DNA of 64,000 bases from an uncultured Agathobacter sp. GTDB taxonomy: Bacteria; Bacillota; Clostridia; Lachnospirales; Lachnospiraceae. Position numbers and translations under genes: made by a program. The stretch is from positions 79,117 through 143,116 of the forward strand of contig CAKRDT010000001.1 in NCBI GenBank assembly GCA_934316545.1, read 5' to 3'. Positions 8,097 through 16,896 of the stretch are shown here, piece after piece (positions within the stretch are counted from its first letter, which is position 1; each line of letters starts with the position of its first letter). The notes under the pieces were generated by a model that ran no database searches, was not told the DNA's origin, and saw only the letters and a program-made list of their open reading frames with translations.

Positions 8097-9167
8097 TTAA
8101 GCCAGACCGAATAATTCCTCAAGCTCATGCTCATGGATCTCGGTACCGATTACTACAATACGTCCGGTGTAATCCGGCTCACCCTCACGGATCTCATACT
8201 CGCCCGGAACCATGTCAAAGTAAATCCAGCTTCCGTCCGTGCTCTCAACCATACCCTTAGAACGAAGGATATTGTCAGAATCTACGAAGCCCTTAAGGAT
8301 TTCCTCGATCTTGGACTTCTCGAATTTATGAGGTGTCTCCTTACCCCAGCTTGTAAATACGTCATCTGCATGATGGTGATGATGCTCGTGATCATGGCAT
8401 CCGCATGTGCAATTCTCACCATGCTCATGATGGTGCTCATGCTCTTCATGGTCATGATCATGGTGATGCTCGTGCTCTTCATGGTCGTGATCGTGGTGAT
8501 GGTGCTCATGTTCATGTTCTTCCTCATCCTGCGCATGACGTGCCTCTGCAAGCACCTTCATCTCAAGGTTGTCCTGTCCTTCCATAACCTTAAGAATCTG
8601 CTCGCCGCCGATCGCGTTCCAATCGGTTGTAATGATTGCTGCATTCGGATTCAGCTTCTGAATCTGCTTTACACAGAACTCCAGCTGCTCCGGTGTTGCA
8701 TTCTGGCTGCGGCTTAAGATCACCGTTGTTGCATACTCGATCTGATTGTTGAAAAACTCGCCGAATGCCTTCATCTGCTTGCTTGCCTTAAGCGCATTGA
8801 CAACCGTAACTAAGGCATTCAGCTTGACATCCTGCTCCTTCTCGATATCGATAACCGACTTCATAACATCGGATAACTTGCCGACACCGGATGGCTCGAT
8901 CAGAATACGATCCGGATGATACTTTGTGATCACTTCATTTAAGTTCTTGCCAAAATCGCCGACCAGTGAGCAACAGATACATCCGGAATTCATCTCTGTA
9001 ATCTGGATTCCCGCATCCTTTAAGAACCCACCGTCAATTCCGACCTCTCCGAACTCATTCTCGATCAGCACGATCTGCTCTCCCTGAAACGCCTCATCGA
9101 TCATCTTCTTAATAAAAGTAGTTTTACCAGCTCCTAAGAAACCTGAAATAATGTCAATCTTTGTCAT
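8097..9167 (-). CDS. CobW/ZNG1-type G3E GTPase, His-rich
   Basis: 356 residues. Seen: Walker A GFLGAGKTT at residues about 8-16, the ENEFGEVGIDG switch region, the metal-binding GCICC motif, and IEPSG. Between residues about 235 and 290 is a linker made almost only of His, Glu and Asp plus a CTCGC cluster, encoded by repetitive DNA at 8360-8530. The C-terminal CobW_C domain follows. Such proteins act as GTP-driven metallochaperones, most often for zinc or cobalt. The ATG was chosen because AAGGAGAGATCTATT precedes it; a 23-residue upstream extension has no such site. Which metalloprotein it serves is unknown. Confidence 0.88.
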   Translation of the reverse strand: MTKIDIISGFLGAGKTTFIKKMIDEAFQGEQIVLIENEFGEVGIDGGFLKDAGIQITEMNSGCICCSLVGDFGKNLNEVITKYHPDRILIEPSGVGKLSDVMKSVIDIEKEQDVKLNALVTVVNALKASKQMKAFGEFFNNQIEYATTVILSRSQNATPEQLEFCVKQIQKLNPNAAIITTDWNAIGGEQILKVMEGQDNLEMKVLAEARHAQDEEEHEHEHHHHDHDHEEHEHHHDHDHEEHEHHHEHGENCTCGCHDHEHHHHHADDVFTSWGKETPHKFEKSKIEEILKGFVDSDNILRSKGMVESTDGSWIYFDMVPGEYEIREGEPDYTGRIVVIGTEIHEHELEELFGLA

Positions 9168-9347
9168 AATAGATCTCTCCTTTTCTATATTTATAGGGCA
9201 GCTACACAAATTGTAAGCTGTATTCTTTTGTAACAATGCACTACAAACTTATATTTTACACGGATTGTCAAGCTTTTGCAAATATAAGATACTTCCAGAA
9301 TCGATTTTGCGGATGTATGTGAAATTTTGAATCAATGCATCCCAAAC

Positions 9348-11078
9348 TTATGCATGCATATGATACAGTTTCTCGTACAATCCTCCCTGCGCCAAAAGCT
9401 CCTCATGCGTTCCCGACTCGGCGATACCATCCTCCGTCAGCACCAGAATCTGTTCGGCATTCTGGATCGTAGTCAGACGATGCGCGATCACAAATGTCGT
9501 ACGGTTCTTGGCAAGTTTTTCCAGAGAATCCTGCACCACTTTCTCACTCTCGTTGTCCAAAGCCGAAGTCGCCTCATCAAAGATCAGGATTGGTGGATTC
9601 TTTAAAAACACACGCGCGATCGAAAGACGCTGCTTCTGCCCTCCTGAAAGCTTGATGCCGCGCTGTCCGATGTCCGTGTCGTAGCCGTCCGGAAATGCCA
9701 TAATAAACTCATGCGCATTCGCATTTTTCGCCGCCTCGATCACTTCCTCGCGCGTCGCGCCTGGCTTGCCGTACTGAATATTCTCGAAGATCGTGCCGGC
9801 AAACAGATACACATCCTGCTGTACCATTCCGATTTGATCGCGCAGGCTTTTTAACGTCACGCTGCGGATATCTTTGCCGTCGATCATAATGCGTCCGCCC
9901 GTCACATCATAAAAACGCGGGATCAACGAACAAAGCGTTGTCTTTCCGGCTCCCGATGAACCGACCAGTGCCATGTACGCCCCTGCCGGAACCTTGAGAT
10001 TGATGTGATTTAACACATTCTCCTGATTGTCCTTATACTGGAACGATACGTTATCAAACTCGATCTCGCCCTTGACCATACCAATAGGCGTGGCATCCGG
10101 TGCATCCTCGATGTCCGGTCTGATATTCATGATCTCCTGAAAACGCTCAAATCCTGTATAACCATTCTGAAACTGCTCCGTAAAATCAACCAAAGTACGG
10201 ATCGGATCGGTAAAAACTCCGATGTATAAAAGGAATGTCACAAGATCCGTCATATCCACACGACCATGTGCGATCAGCACCGTTCCGACAAGGATCACAC
10301 TTACCTGAATCATCGTCGTAAAGACACCCACGCCCGCCTGAAAGCTTCCCATATAATGGTAACTGTTTTTCTTCGCTGCCAAGAATCCATCGTTTCCGAC
10401 ACGGAACTTCTCATTTTCGATATCCTCGTTGGCAAACGACTTGACCACGCGTATTCCCGAGAGGTTATCCTCGATCTGCGCATTGATATCTGCGATCTTC
10501 ACACGATTGGCGCGGAATGCGCGTCGCATCTTCTTATTTAAAATGAGTGCAAAAGCAAACATAAACGGAAGCACCGCAAATGCAGCGAGTGCCAGCCAGC
10601 CGTTGATGCTTACAAGGATCACAAACGCACCCGTGATCTTTAACACAGAAAGAATAATATTCTCCGGTCCGTGGTGCAAAAGTTCCGTAATGTCAAACAG
10701 ATCGGATGTGATACGGCTCATCAGCTGTCCGACTTTTGCATCATCATAGAACGAAAACGACAGCTTCTGCATATGTCCGAACAACTCCGCACGCATGTCA
10801 TACTCCATCTTTGCACCCATCACATGTCCGTAGTTTCCGATAAAAAACCGGCTGTAGCAGTCAATTGCAAGAAGCACCACCAGACCGATTCCGATATAAG
10901 TAATCTGTCTTATGATCTCATCTGCCGGAAGATAGATCAGAGTGGAAGTCACATAGCGCACAACAAGCGGAATCGTTAGCGCAACCGCCGCAGAGAGCGT
11001 TGCGAAAAACATATCCGCCCAGAATATTTTTAGGTATGGCTTATAGTAGCCAATCATTTTTTTCAGATTTTGATTCAT
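9348..11078 (-). CDS. ABC exporter, fused membrane and ATPase domains
   Basis: 576 residues in the half-transporter layout: six membrane helices within residues about 15-310 and an ATPase domain after about 330. Walker A is GSSGAGKTT, the signature is LSGGQKQR, and Walker B is ILIFDEATSALD. It should work as a homodimer exporting lipid, peptide or drug substrates; no partner half-transporter gene lies next to it, which favours a homodimer. The start ATG follows AAAGGTGAGAAAATT. It is separated from the G3E genes by a 180-bp gap and has its own promoter. Confidence 0.9.
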   Translation of the reverse strand: MNQNLKKMIGYYKPYLKIFWADMFFATLSAAVALTIPLVVRYVTSTLIYLPADEIIRQITYIGIGLVVLLAIDCYSRFFIGNYGHVMGAKMEYDMRAELFGHMQKLSFSFYDDAKVGQLMSRITSDLFDITELLHHGPENIILSVLKITGAFVILVSINGWLALAAFAVLPFMFAFALILNKKMRRAFRANRVKIADINAQIEDNLSGIRVVKSFANEDIENEKFRVGNDGFLAAKKNSYHYMGSFQAGVGVFTTMIQVSVILVGTVLIAHGRVDMTDLVTFLLYIGVFTDPIRTLVDFTEQFQNGYTGFERFQEIMNIRPDIEDAPDATPIGMVKGEIEFDNVSFQYKDNQENVLNHINLKVPAGAYMALVGSSGAGKTTLCSLIPRFYDVTGGRIMIDGKDIRSVTLKSLRDQIGMVQQDVYLFAGTIFENIQYGKPGATREEVIEAAKNANAHEFIMAFPDGYDTDIGQRGIKLSGGQKQRLSIARVFLKNPPILIFDEATSALDNESEKVVQDSLEKLAKNRTTFVIAHRLTTIQNAEQILVLTEDGIAESGTHEELLAQGGLYEKLYHMHA

Positions 11079-11140
11079 AATTTTCTCACCTTTCCTCGCG
11101 GTTCTAAAATTCAACCATCCTCATTTCGAACTGCCTAGAT

Positions 11141-11169
11141 ATTCTAACAACGATTTTGCGCCTTGTCAA
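11141..11169 (-). promoter_or_regulatory. Sigma-A promoter of the ABC exporter
   Basis: Minus strand: TTGACA (11169-11164), 17-bp spacer, TAGAAT (11146-11141), 63 bp before the start codon. Confidence 0.75.
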
Positions 11170-11239
11170 AAACTTATGAAAGTTTTATCATAAAAAGCAC
11201 CTTAAGCGTATCACATCTTACTGATAAGGAGGTTTTACA

Positions 11240-11878
11240 ATGACCGTAAAAGAACAATATAACAAAACTCTGGCAGATACACTGATTCAGAATCTTAAGA
11301 AACGCCAGATCGAAGGATTCTACTGCGCAACCATAGAAGAAGCCAAAGCCAAGGCACTCTCCTTCGTTGCCGCCGATGCAGCCGTTGCATTCGGAGGTTC
11401 CATGACACTCGCAGAAAGCGGTATTTTGGATGCGCTCCGCGCCAAAAGCGACATTCATCTGATTGACCGCAACAATGCAAAGACACCGGAAGAAACAAAG
11501 CAGATGTACCGTGACGCATTCTCCGCCGACACTTACTTTATGAGTACCAATGCCATCACCCTCGACGGTGAACTCATCAATATCGATGGCAACGGCAACC
11601 GTATCGCCGCACTCATCTACGGACCGGATCAGGTGATTATCGTTGCCGGACTCAATAAAGTTACCGCAAACGTAGAGGACGGTATCCGCCGCGTCAGAAA
11701 CTGTGCGACGCCGCCGAACTGCATCCGTCTTAATAAAAAGACACCTTGTGCGGCAACCGGAAGATGTGCCGACTGCCTCTCACCGGAAGGCATCTGCAAC
11801 CAGATTGTCATCACACGACGAAGCGGAAACCCTGACCGCATCAAAGTCATTCTCATCGGGGAATCACTCGGATATTAA
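11240..11878 (+). CDS. LUD-domain (LutC/YkgG-like) protein
   Basis: 212 residues of the LUD family (DUF162), related to LutB/LutC lactate-utilisation proteins but encoded alone, without iron-sulfur partner genes. Seen: the fold's FGGSMTLAESGIL motif near residue 52, a GNGNRIAALIYGP segment near 118, and a C-terminal Cys cluster (PPNCIRL, CAATGRCADC, ICN) typical of the stand-alone clostridial branch. The ribosome site TAAGGAGG is perfect. It converges on rpsU with a shared terminator. Substrate unknown. Confidence 0.85.
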   Translation: MTVKEQYNKTLADTLIQNLKKRQIEGFYCATIEEAKAKALSFVAADAAVAFGGSMTLAESGILDALRAKSDIHLIDRNNAKTPEETKQMYRDAFSADTYFMSTNAITLDGELINIDGNGNRIAALIYGPDQVIIVAGLNKVTANVEDGIRRVRNCATPPNCIRLNKKTPCAATGRCADCLSPEGICNQIVITRRSGNPDRIKVILIGESLGY

Positions 11879-11883
11879 AAAAC

Positions 11884-11906
11884 ACCCCTGGGAAAATCCC
11901 AGGGGT
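11884..11906. terminator. Bidirectional terminator between LUD gene and rpsU
   Basis: Perfect 10-bp stem (ACCCCTGGGA/TCCCAGGGGT) with an AAA loop. An A-run precedes it and a T-rich stretch follows, so it can serve both converging genes. Confidence 0.88.
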
Positions 11907-11919
11907 ATTTCAATACATA

Positions 11920-12096
11920 CTAGTTGTATTTTCTTTTTCTAGCAGCTTCAGACTTTTTCTTACGCTTTACGCTTGGCTTCTCGTAATGTTCTCTCTTACG
12001 AATCTCCTGCTGAATACCAGCCTTAGCGCAGTTTCTCTTGAAACGACGTAATGCGCTATCTAAAGTCTCGTTTTCTTTTACGATTACACTAGACAT
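11920..12096 (-). CDS. rpsU: 30S ribosomal protein S21
   Basis: 58 residues: [19 protein letters not shown] at the start, the conserved KRNCAKAG segment, then the basic [11 protein letters not shown] tail. S21 joins the 30S platform near the anti-Shine-Dalgarno sequence. It is too short for most ORF thresholds. The upstream region has GGGAGG about ten bases before the ATG and its own promoter at 12168-12195. Confidence 0.96.
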   Translation of the reverse strand: MSSVIVKENETLDSALRRFKRNCAKAGIQQEIRKREHYEKPSVKRKKKSEAARKRKYN

Positions 12097-12167
12097 TCTA
12101 CACCTAACCTCCCTCCAGTTGCGTATTGTGCATCAACTGTAAGGTAATCTTAATTGCACTATCGATT

Positions 12168-12195
12168 ATTTTAGCAAATTATCGCGATTTGTCAA
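12168..12195 (-). promoter_or_regulatory. Sigma-A promoter of rpsU
   Basis: Minus strand: TTGACA (12195-12190), 16-bp spacer, TAAAAT (12173-12168). Confidence 0.75.
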
Positions 12196-12231
12196 TAGGT
12201 TTTAACAACTTTGATCAAATTTGATAATTTT

Positions 12232-14892
12232 TTACTTTAACATTCCCTCTAACGCACTTGCAACTTCTGCGATTGCATCCGGAATACCTGCCGGGTTCTT
12301 GCCTCCGGCCTGTGCCATATTCGGACGTCCGCCGCCGCCACCGCCGACCTTACCGGCAATTGCCTTAATGAGGTTGCCTGCATGTGCGCCCTGCTTCATC
12401 GCTGCATCGGTTGCCATCGCGATCAGGCTGACCTTGCCGTCACACTCGGAAGCGATCACAACAACGCCTTCGCCGAGCTTCTCCTTCAGCTGATCACCGA
12501 GATCACGCAGTCCGTTCATGTCAACACCTGCGACGCTTGCCGCAAGAAGCTTCACGCCCTTCACTTCCTGTACCTGATCCATAACATCGCCAAGTGCATC
12601 CTTGGCAGCTTTACTCTTAAGTGACTCATTCTCACTCTGTAAAGCTTTCAGTTCAGCAGTCAGATGCTCCAGTCTCTCTGCAAGATTAGCCGGAGTGGAC
12701 TTCACAACCTTAGCGGCTGCCTCAAATTCCTCCTCCATCTTCTTATAATAAGCAAGTACGTTGTCACCGGTCAACGCCTCAATACGGCGCACTCCTGCTG
12801 CAACACCGCTCTCCGAAAGGATCTTGAATGCCTTGATATCTGCGGTATTCTTTACATGGGTACCACCACAGAATTCCTTGGAGAAATCGCCCATCGATAC
12901 GACACGGACCGTCTCGCCGTACTTTTCTCCGAAGAGAGCCATCGCACCGGTCTTCTTTGCCTCATCAACGGTCATAATATCGGTTGTTACCGGAATCGCC
13001 TCGTTGATCTTCTCGTTGACCATATCCTCAACCTTTTTGAGTTCTTCCGGTGTCATTGCTGCAAAATGCGTAAAGTCAAATCTTGTACGCTCGCTGTCCT
13101 GATAAGAACCGGCCTGCTCAACATGTGTTCCTAAGACTTCACGAAGCGCTTTCTGCATCAAATGTGTTGCGGAATGGTTTGCACAGGTCTGTGCACGAAG
13201 CTTCGCATCCACAACAAGCTCTACTTCCTCGCCAACATGAATCATGCCGGATACCATATGTCCGATATGTCCGTATTTGCCGCCGAGAAGCTTGATGGTA
13301 TCTTCCACTGCAAACTCACCGTCCGCGGTGCGGATGATACCCTTATCTCCCTGCTGTCCACCCATGGTCGCATAGAACGGAGTCTTGTCCACGATGATCG
13401 TTCCGTTGTCTCCGTCAGAAAGTGCATCAACGATCTCACTCTCGGTTGTCATAACGGATACGTTGGACTTGTATGTCAGGTTATCGTATCCAACGAATTC
13501 GGTTGTGATCGCCGGATCAATCTGCTCGTAAACAGTAGCATCCGCACCCATGTAGTTTGTCACCTTACGGGCGTTTCTCGCCTTCTGTCTCTGTTCCTCC
13601 ATGCATGCCTTAAACTCATCCTCGTTGTAGGTAAATCCCTTCTCCTCAAGGATTTCTTCGGTTAAGTCTACCGGGAATCCGTAAGTATCGTATAACTTAA
13701 AGGTATCGGCTCCGGATAACTCCTTCTTGCCTTCCTTTTTCATCTCATCCATCAGATCCGAGAGGATTGCAAGTCCCTGATCGATCGTCTTATTGAACTT
13801 CTCTTCTTCCTGTGTCAGTACCTTGAAGATGAAATCCTTCTTCTCTTCCAGTTCCGGATATCCGTCCTTGCTCTCATTGATAACGGTTTCTGAAAGCTTG
13901 GCAAGGAATAATCCGTCGATACCGAGCATCTTTCCGTGGCGGGCCGCGCGGCGGATCAGACGGCGCAGAACGTAGCCTCTTCCCTCGTTACTTGGCATAA
14001 CACCGTCGGATACAAGAAATGTTGAAGAACGGATATGGTCTGTGATCAGACGAATGGATACATCATCCATCGCATCGACCTGATACTTCTTGCCGCACAT
14101 CTCGCAGATCTTGTCGCGGATAGCCTTCATCGTATCAATGTCAAAAACGGAATCAACATCCTGCATAACAACCGCAAGACGCTCCAGTCCCATACCGGTA
14201 TCAATATTCTTCTGAGCCAGCTCGGTGTAACCACCCTTGCCGTCTCCCTCAAACTGTGTAAATACGTTGTTCCATACTTCCATGAAGCGGTCACAGTCAC
14301 AGCCTACCTTGCAATCCGGCTTGCCGCATCCGTATTTTTCTCCACGGTCGTAATAGATCTCGGAACAAGGTCCGCAAGGTCCTGCTCCATGCTCCCAGAA
14401 GTTATCACACTCTCCGGTTTCCGGATCACGATAAAAGCGTGTGATACGGTCTCCCGGCACACCGACTTCCTTTGTCCAGATATCGTATGCCTCATCATCC
14501 TCTCCGTAGATGGAAGGATACAGACGATCCTTCTCCAGTCCGAGAACCTCTGTTAAGAATTCCCATGACCACGTGATCGCCTCATGTTTAAAATAATCAC
14601 CGAAAGAAAAGTTACCAAGCATCTCAAAAAAAGTAAGATGACGGGCTGTTTTACCCACGTTCTCGATATCACCGGTACGCACGCACTTCTGGCATGTCGT
14701 CACACGTCTTCTCGGTGGAATCTCCTGTCCTGTAAAATATGGCTTCAGCGGTGCCATTCCCGCATTGATCAGTAATAAGCTGTTGTCATTGTGCGGCACT
14801 AATGAAAAGCTTTTCATTGCAAGATGTCCCTTGCTCTCGAAAAAGTTAAGATACATCCGGCGCAGCTCATTTACGCCATAACTTTTTTTCAT
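12232..14892 (-). CDS. alaS: Alanyl-tRNA synthetase
   Basis: 886 residues, full length. Seen: the class II core (RRMYLNFFESKGH, NAGMAPLKPYF, TARHLTFFEMLGNFSFGDYF), the editing domain with HSATHLMQKALR and CGGTH zinc-binding motifs, and a C-terminal DHHA1-type domain with a GGGGGGRPNMAQAGG stretch. Charges tRNA-Ala and hydrolyses mischarged Ser/Gly-tRNA. The start follows GGAGGAATTGGTA. No T-box leader is seen upstream; instead a small membrane-protein gene lies 37 bp away, probably in the same transcript. Confidence 0.97.
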   Translation of the reverse strand: MKKSYGVNELRRMYLNFFESKGHLAMKSFSLVPHNDNSLLLINAGMAPLKPYFTGQEIPPRRRVTTCQKCVRTGDIENVGKTARHLTFFEMLGNFSFGDYFKHEAITWSWEFLTEVLGLEKDRLYPSIYGEDDEAYDIWTKEVGVPGDRITRFYRDPETGECDNFWEHGAGPCGPCSEIYYDRGEKYGCGKPDCKVGCDCDRFMEVWNNVFTQFEGDGKGGYTELAQKNIDTGMGLERLAVVMQDVDSVFDIDTMKAIRDKICEMCGKKYQVDAMDDVSIRLITDHIRSSTFLVSDGVMPSNEGRGYVLRRLIRRAARHGKMLGIDGLFLAKLSETVINESKDGYPELEEKKDFIFKVLTQEEEKFNKTIDQGLAILSDLMDEMKKEGKKELSGADTFKLYDTYGFPVDLTEEILEEKGFTYNEDEFKACMEEQRQKARNARKVTNYMGADATVYEQIDPAITTEFVGYDNLTYKSNVSVMTTESEIVDALSDGDNGTIIVDKTPFYATMGGQQGDKGIIRTADGEFAVEDTIKLLGGKYGHIGHMVSGMIHVGEEVELVVDAKLRAQTCANHSATHLMQKALREVLGTHVEQAGSYQDSERTRFDFTHFAAMTPEELKKVEDMVNEKINEAIPVTTDIMTVDEAKKTGAMALFGEKYGETVRVVSMGDFSKEFCGGTHVKNTADIKAFKILSESGVAAGVRRIEALTGDNVLAYYKKMEEEFEAAAKVVKSTPANLAERLEHLTAELKALQSENESLKSKAAKDALGDVMDQVQEVKGVKLLAASVAGVDMNGLRDLGDQLKEKLGEGVVVIASECDGKVSLIAMATDAAMKQGAHAGNLIKAIAGKVGGGGGGRPNMAQAGGKNPAGIPDAIAEVASALEGMLK

Positions 14893-14929
14893 TACCAATT
14901 CCTCCAAACCCGGTCGTTAACCGTTTGTT

Positions 14930-15091
14930 TTATTCTTCTGTTGTCTTTGAAGCAGCCTGTGTCTGTGCTGCTGTCTTTGCATCTTTTTTTCTGCGAAGAC
15001 GGACACCAATAAATCCCCCAAGTCCACCAATTGCAGCCAATACAACCATAATCAACAGATACTGTGCGATACATAATAAAAAGTCACCCAT
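14930..15091 (-). CDS. Small single-helix membrane protein
   Basis: 53 residues. A membrane helix spans residues about 5-29 and ends in a GGLGGFIG motif; then RLRRKKD and a Thr/Ala/Gln-rich tail (inside-positive, tail probably cytoplasmic). The ribosome site AGGAGGTAGCAGT is excellent, which is the main support. Not a recognised family. It lies between the metallo-hydrolase gene and alaS on the same strand. Confidence 0.75.
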   Translation of the reverse strand: MGDFLLCIAQYLLIMVVLAAIGGLGGFIGVRLRRKKDAKTAAQTQAASKTTEE

Positions 15092-15157
15092 ACTGCTACC
15101 TCCTAAACTACTATATTATAAATGAACTGTTTGCAAAATTCAATATCTAACCACGCG

Positions 15158-15913
15158 TTACATCTCACCAAACGGGAAAACCTGATTTTCACGCAGAGTC
15201 TCGATCAGGCGGTTCGCCATCCCAAGGTTTGTGATCCGCTTCTTGTAATCCCTGATGCCACTGTAGTCCTGCCACATATGCATCGGAAATACAAATTCCG
15301 CATCGGTGTTCTTAAGGAAGAAATCCAGCCCGTTAAACTGGTACTCGCCGAGCCGCGGATCTGCCGGTACGAAAGCGATATTGATCGGTTTTCCGCTGAG
15401 CTTGCGGATTTCATGCTGATACGCACGTTTCATCTTGCCATTGATCAGCTCGCCGACGCCTTCCATCTTCCAGTCGCTTAAGTCTCCCGCATGGAACAAA
15501 CTGACTCCGTTCGTTGTCACGTAGAAAGCAACTCCGGCATCCGTGGAAGTCAGTGTACGGATTTTCAGATCATCGATCTCATATTCCTTCTCCGGCACAA
15601 CAAACGTCACACGCTCACGCACCTTCGGGTCGATTCCGTGTTTTTTTAAGAAATTCGGACTGATCCGGATATCCTTTGATAAAATGTAATGAATATTTTC
15701 GTACTGATCCGCCATCCGCAGGATATCCATATCAAAGTGGTCCTGATGCTTATGACTGGCAAACATATAGATCTTCGTATCCGGCTCATAGGTCGGCAGC
15801 TTGCCGGTAAACGTATACCCGTTCACGCGGTCTCCGTTGAAATAATCAAAGATCAGTACCTTGTCGTCCACTTCCACAAGAAAGCAGCTGTGATGTATAA
15901 AAATTACCTGCAT
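15158..15913 (-). CDS. Metallo-beta-lactamase-fold hydrolase
   Basis: 251 residues. The metal-binding HxHxDH signature appears as SHKHQDHFD near residues 53-61, with later ligands expected in FHAGDLSDWK and FPMHMWQD. The opening IHHSCFLVE resembles UlaG/YycJ-like family members. No export signal, so cytoplasmic. Its ATG lies inside the 3' end of the purine nucleoside phosphorylase gene (10-base overlap), indicating co-translation. Substrate not predictable. Confidence 0.85.
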   Translation of the reverse strand: MQVIFIHHSCFLVEVDDKVLIFDYFNGDRVNGYTFTGKLPTYEPDTKIYMFASHKHQDHFDMDILRMADQYENIHYILSKDIRISPNFLKKHGIDPKVRERVTFVVPEKEYEIDDLKIRTLTSTDAGVAFYVTTNGVSLFHAGDLSDWKMEGVGELINGKMKRAYQHEIRKLSGKPINIAFVPADPRLGEYQFNGLDFFLKNTDAEFVFPMHMWQDYSGIRDYKKRITNLGMANRLIETLRENQVFPFGEM

Positions 15914-16740
15914 GCTCTTCCAATCTCCTTTATCAAAGCAGTAATAAGTGCCTTAAACTTCGGTGCCGCAGCATCCGCCGACTTCTGCACTTCTTCATGC
16001 GATAACGGTTCCGGCGAGATACCGCACGCCAGATTCGAGATACAGGAAATTCCCACGATCTGCATTCCCATATGGTTGGCTGCAACCGCCTCGCATGCCG
16101 TACTCATTCCTACCGCATCGGCTCCCAGAATGCGTGCCATCGCAACCTCCTGCGGCGACTCGTATGCCGGTCCCGTAAACTGAAGGTACGTTCCTTCCTT
16201 TAGATCAATGCCAAGTTCACTGGCGCATTTTCTTGCGGCAAGGATCAGTTTCCGGTCATAGATCTCACTCATATCCGGAAAACGTGCCCCAAGTTCATCG
16301 ATGTTTGGTCCGATGAGCGGCGAAGGCACAAAGCTTGCGATCTGTCCCGTAATCAGCATCAGATCACCGGCATGCATGCCCTGTTGAATACCCCCGGCTG
16401 CATTCGTAAGAATCAGGGTTTTCGCTCCCAGCAGCTTCATCAGTCTCGTCGGCAACACCACATCCGTCATCGGATAGCCCTCATAATAATGCACCCGTCC
16501 CTGCATGCACACAACCGGTATCTCATCTACATAGCCAAAGATAAACCGACCGGCATGTCCCGGAACCGTCGACACCGGAAAGTCCTCGATGTCATGGTAA
16601 TCGATCACCTTTTCCACCCGGATATTCCCGGCATAATCGCCAAGTCCGGAACCAAGTATAAGCGCAACTTCCGGCACAAAATCCGTCTGCGTGCGCACGC
16701 TCTCAAAACATCTTTTCAGCTTGTCATACACTTCACTCAT
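15904..16740 (-). CDS. punA: Purine-nucleoside phosphorylase
   Basis: 278 residues of the trimeric PNP family. Seen: the phosphate-binding ILGSGLGDYAG near residue 30, VPGHAGRF, GRVHYYEGY, NAAGG, and the base-binding region with MSTACEAVAANHMG. Splits inosine and guanosine into base and ribose-1-phosphate for salvage. The start was placed at the ATG after AAGGAGAGGAATAGA. Overlaps the downstream MBL-fold gene, so the two are one operon. Confidence 0.94.
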   Translation of the reverse strand: MSEVYDKLKRCFESVRTQTDFVPEVALILGSGLGDYAGNIRVEKVIDYHDIEDFPVSTVPGHAGRFIFGYVDEIPVVCMQGRVHYYEGYPMTDVVLPTRLMKLLGAKTLILTNAAGGIQQGMHAGDLMLITGQIASFVPSPLIGPNIDELGARFPDMSEIYDRKLILAARKCASELGIDLKEGTYLQFTGPAYESPQEVAMARILGADAVGMSTACEAVAANHMGMQIVGISCISNLACGISPEPLSHEEVQKSADAAAPKFKALITALIKEIGRACR

Positions 16741-16896
16741 TCTATTCCTCTCCTTATCACCGCTTCCCCTTTCTTCCATGGTCCGGCGCGGTGCTTTGCT
16801 ACGCTCATTATAACAGATGCCCCGCTAAAATCCAACGCCGATATCATGCGGATACCAATCTTACGTTGTGCCCGAAAAGTCCTGTTCCATGCAAGA

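Noticed and set aside
8127..8717. 196-codon frame opposite the His-rich GTPase
   Set aside because: Its Met/Val/Leu runs mirror the His/Asp/Glu repeat on the other strand; no start signal.
14893..15157. T-box leader for alaS
   Set aside because: No T-box sequence or terminator/antiterminator pair; the interval holds a small membrane-protein gene with a strong ribosome site.
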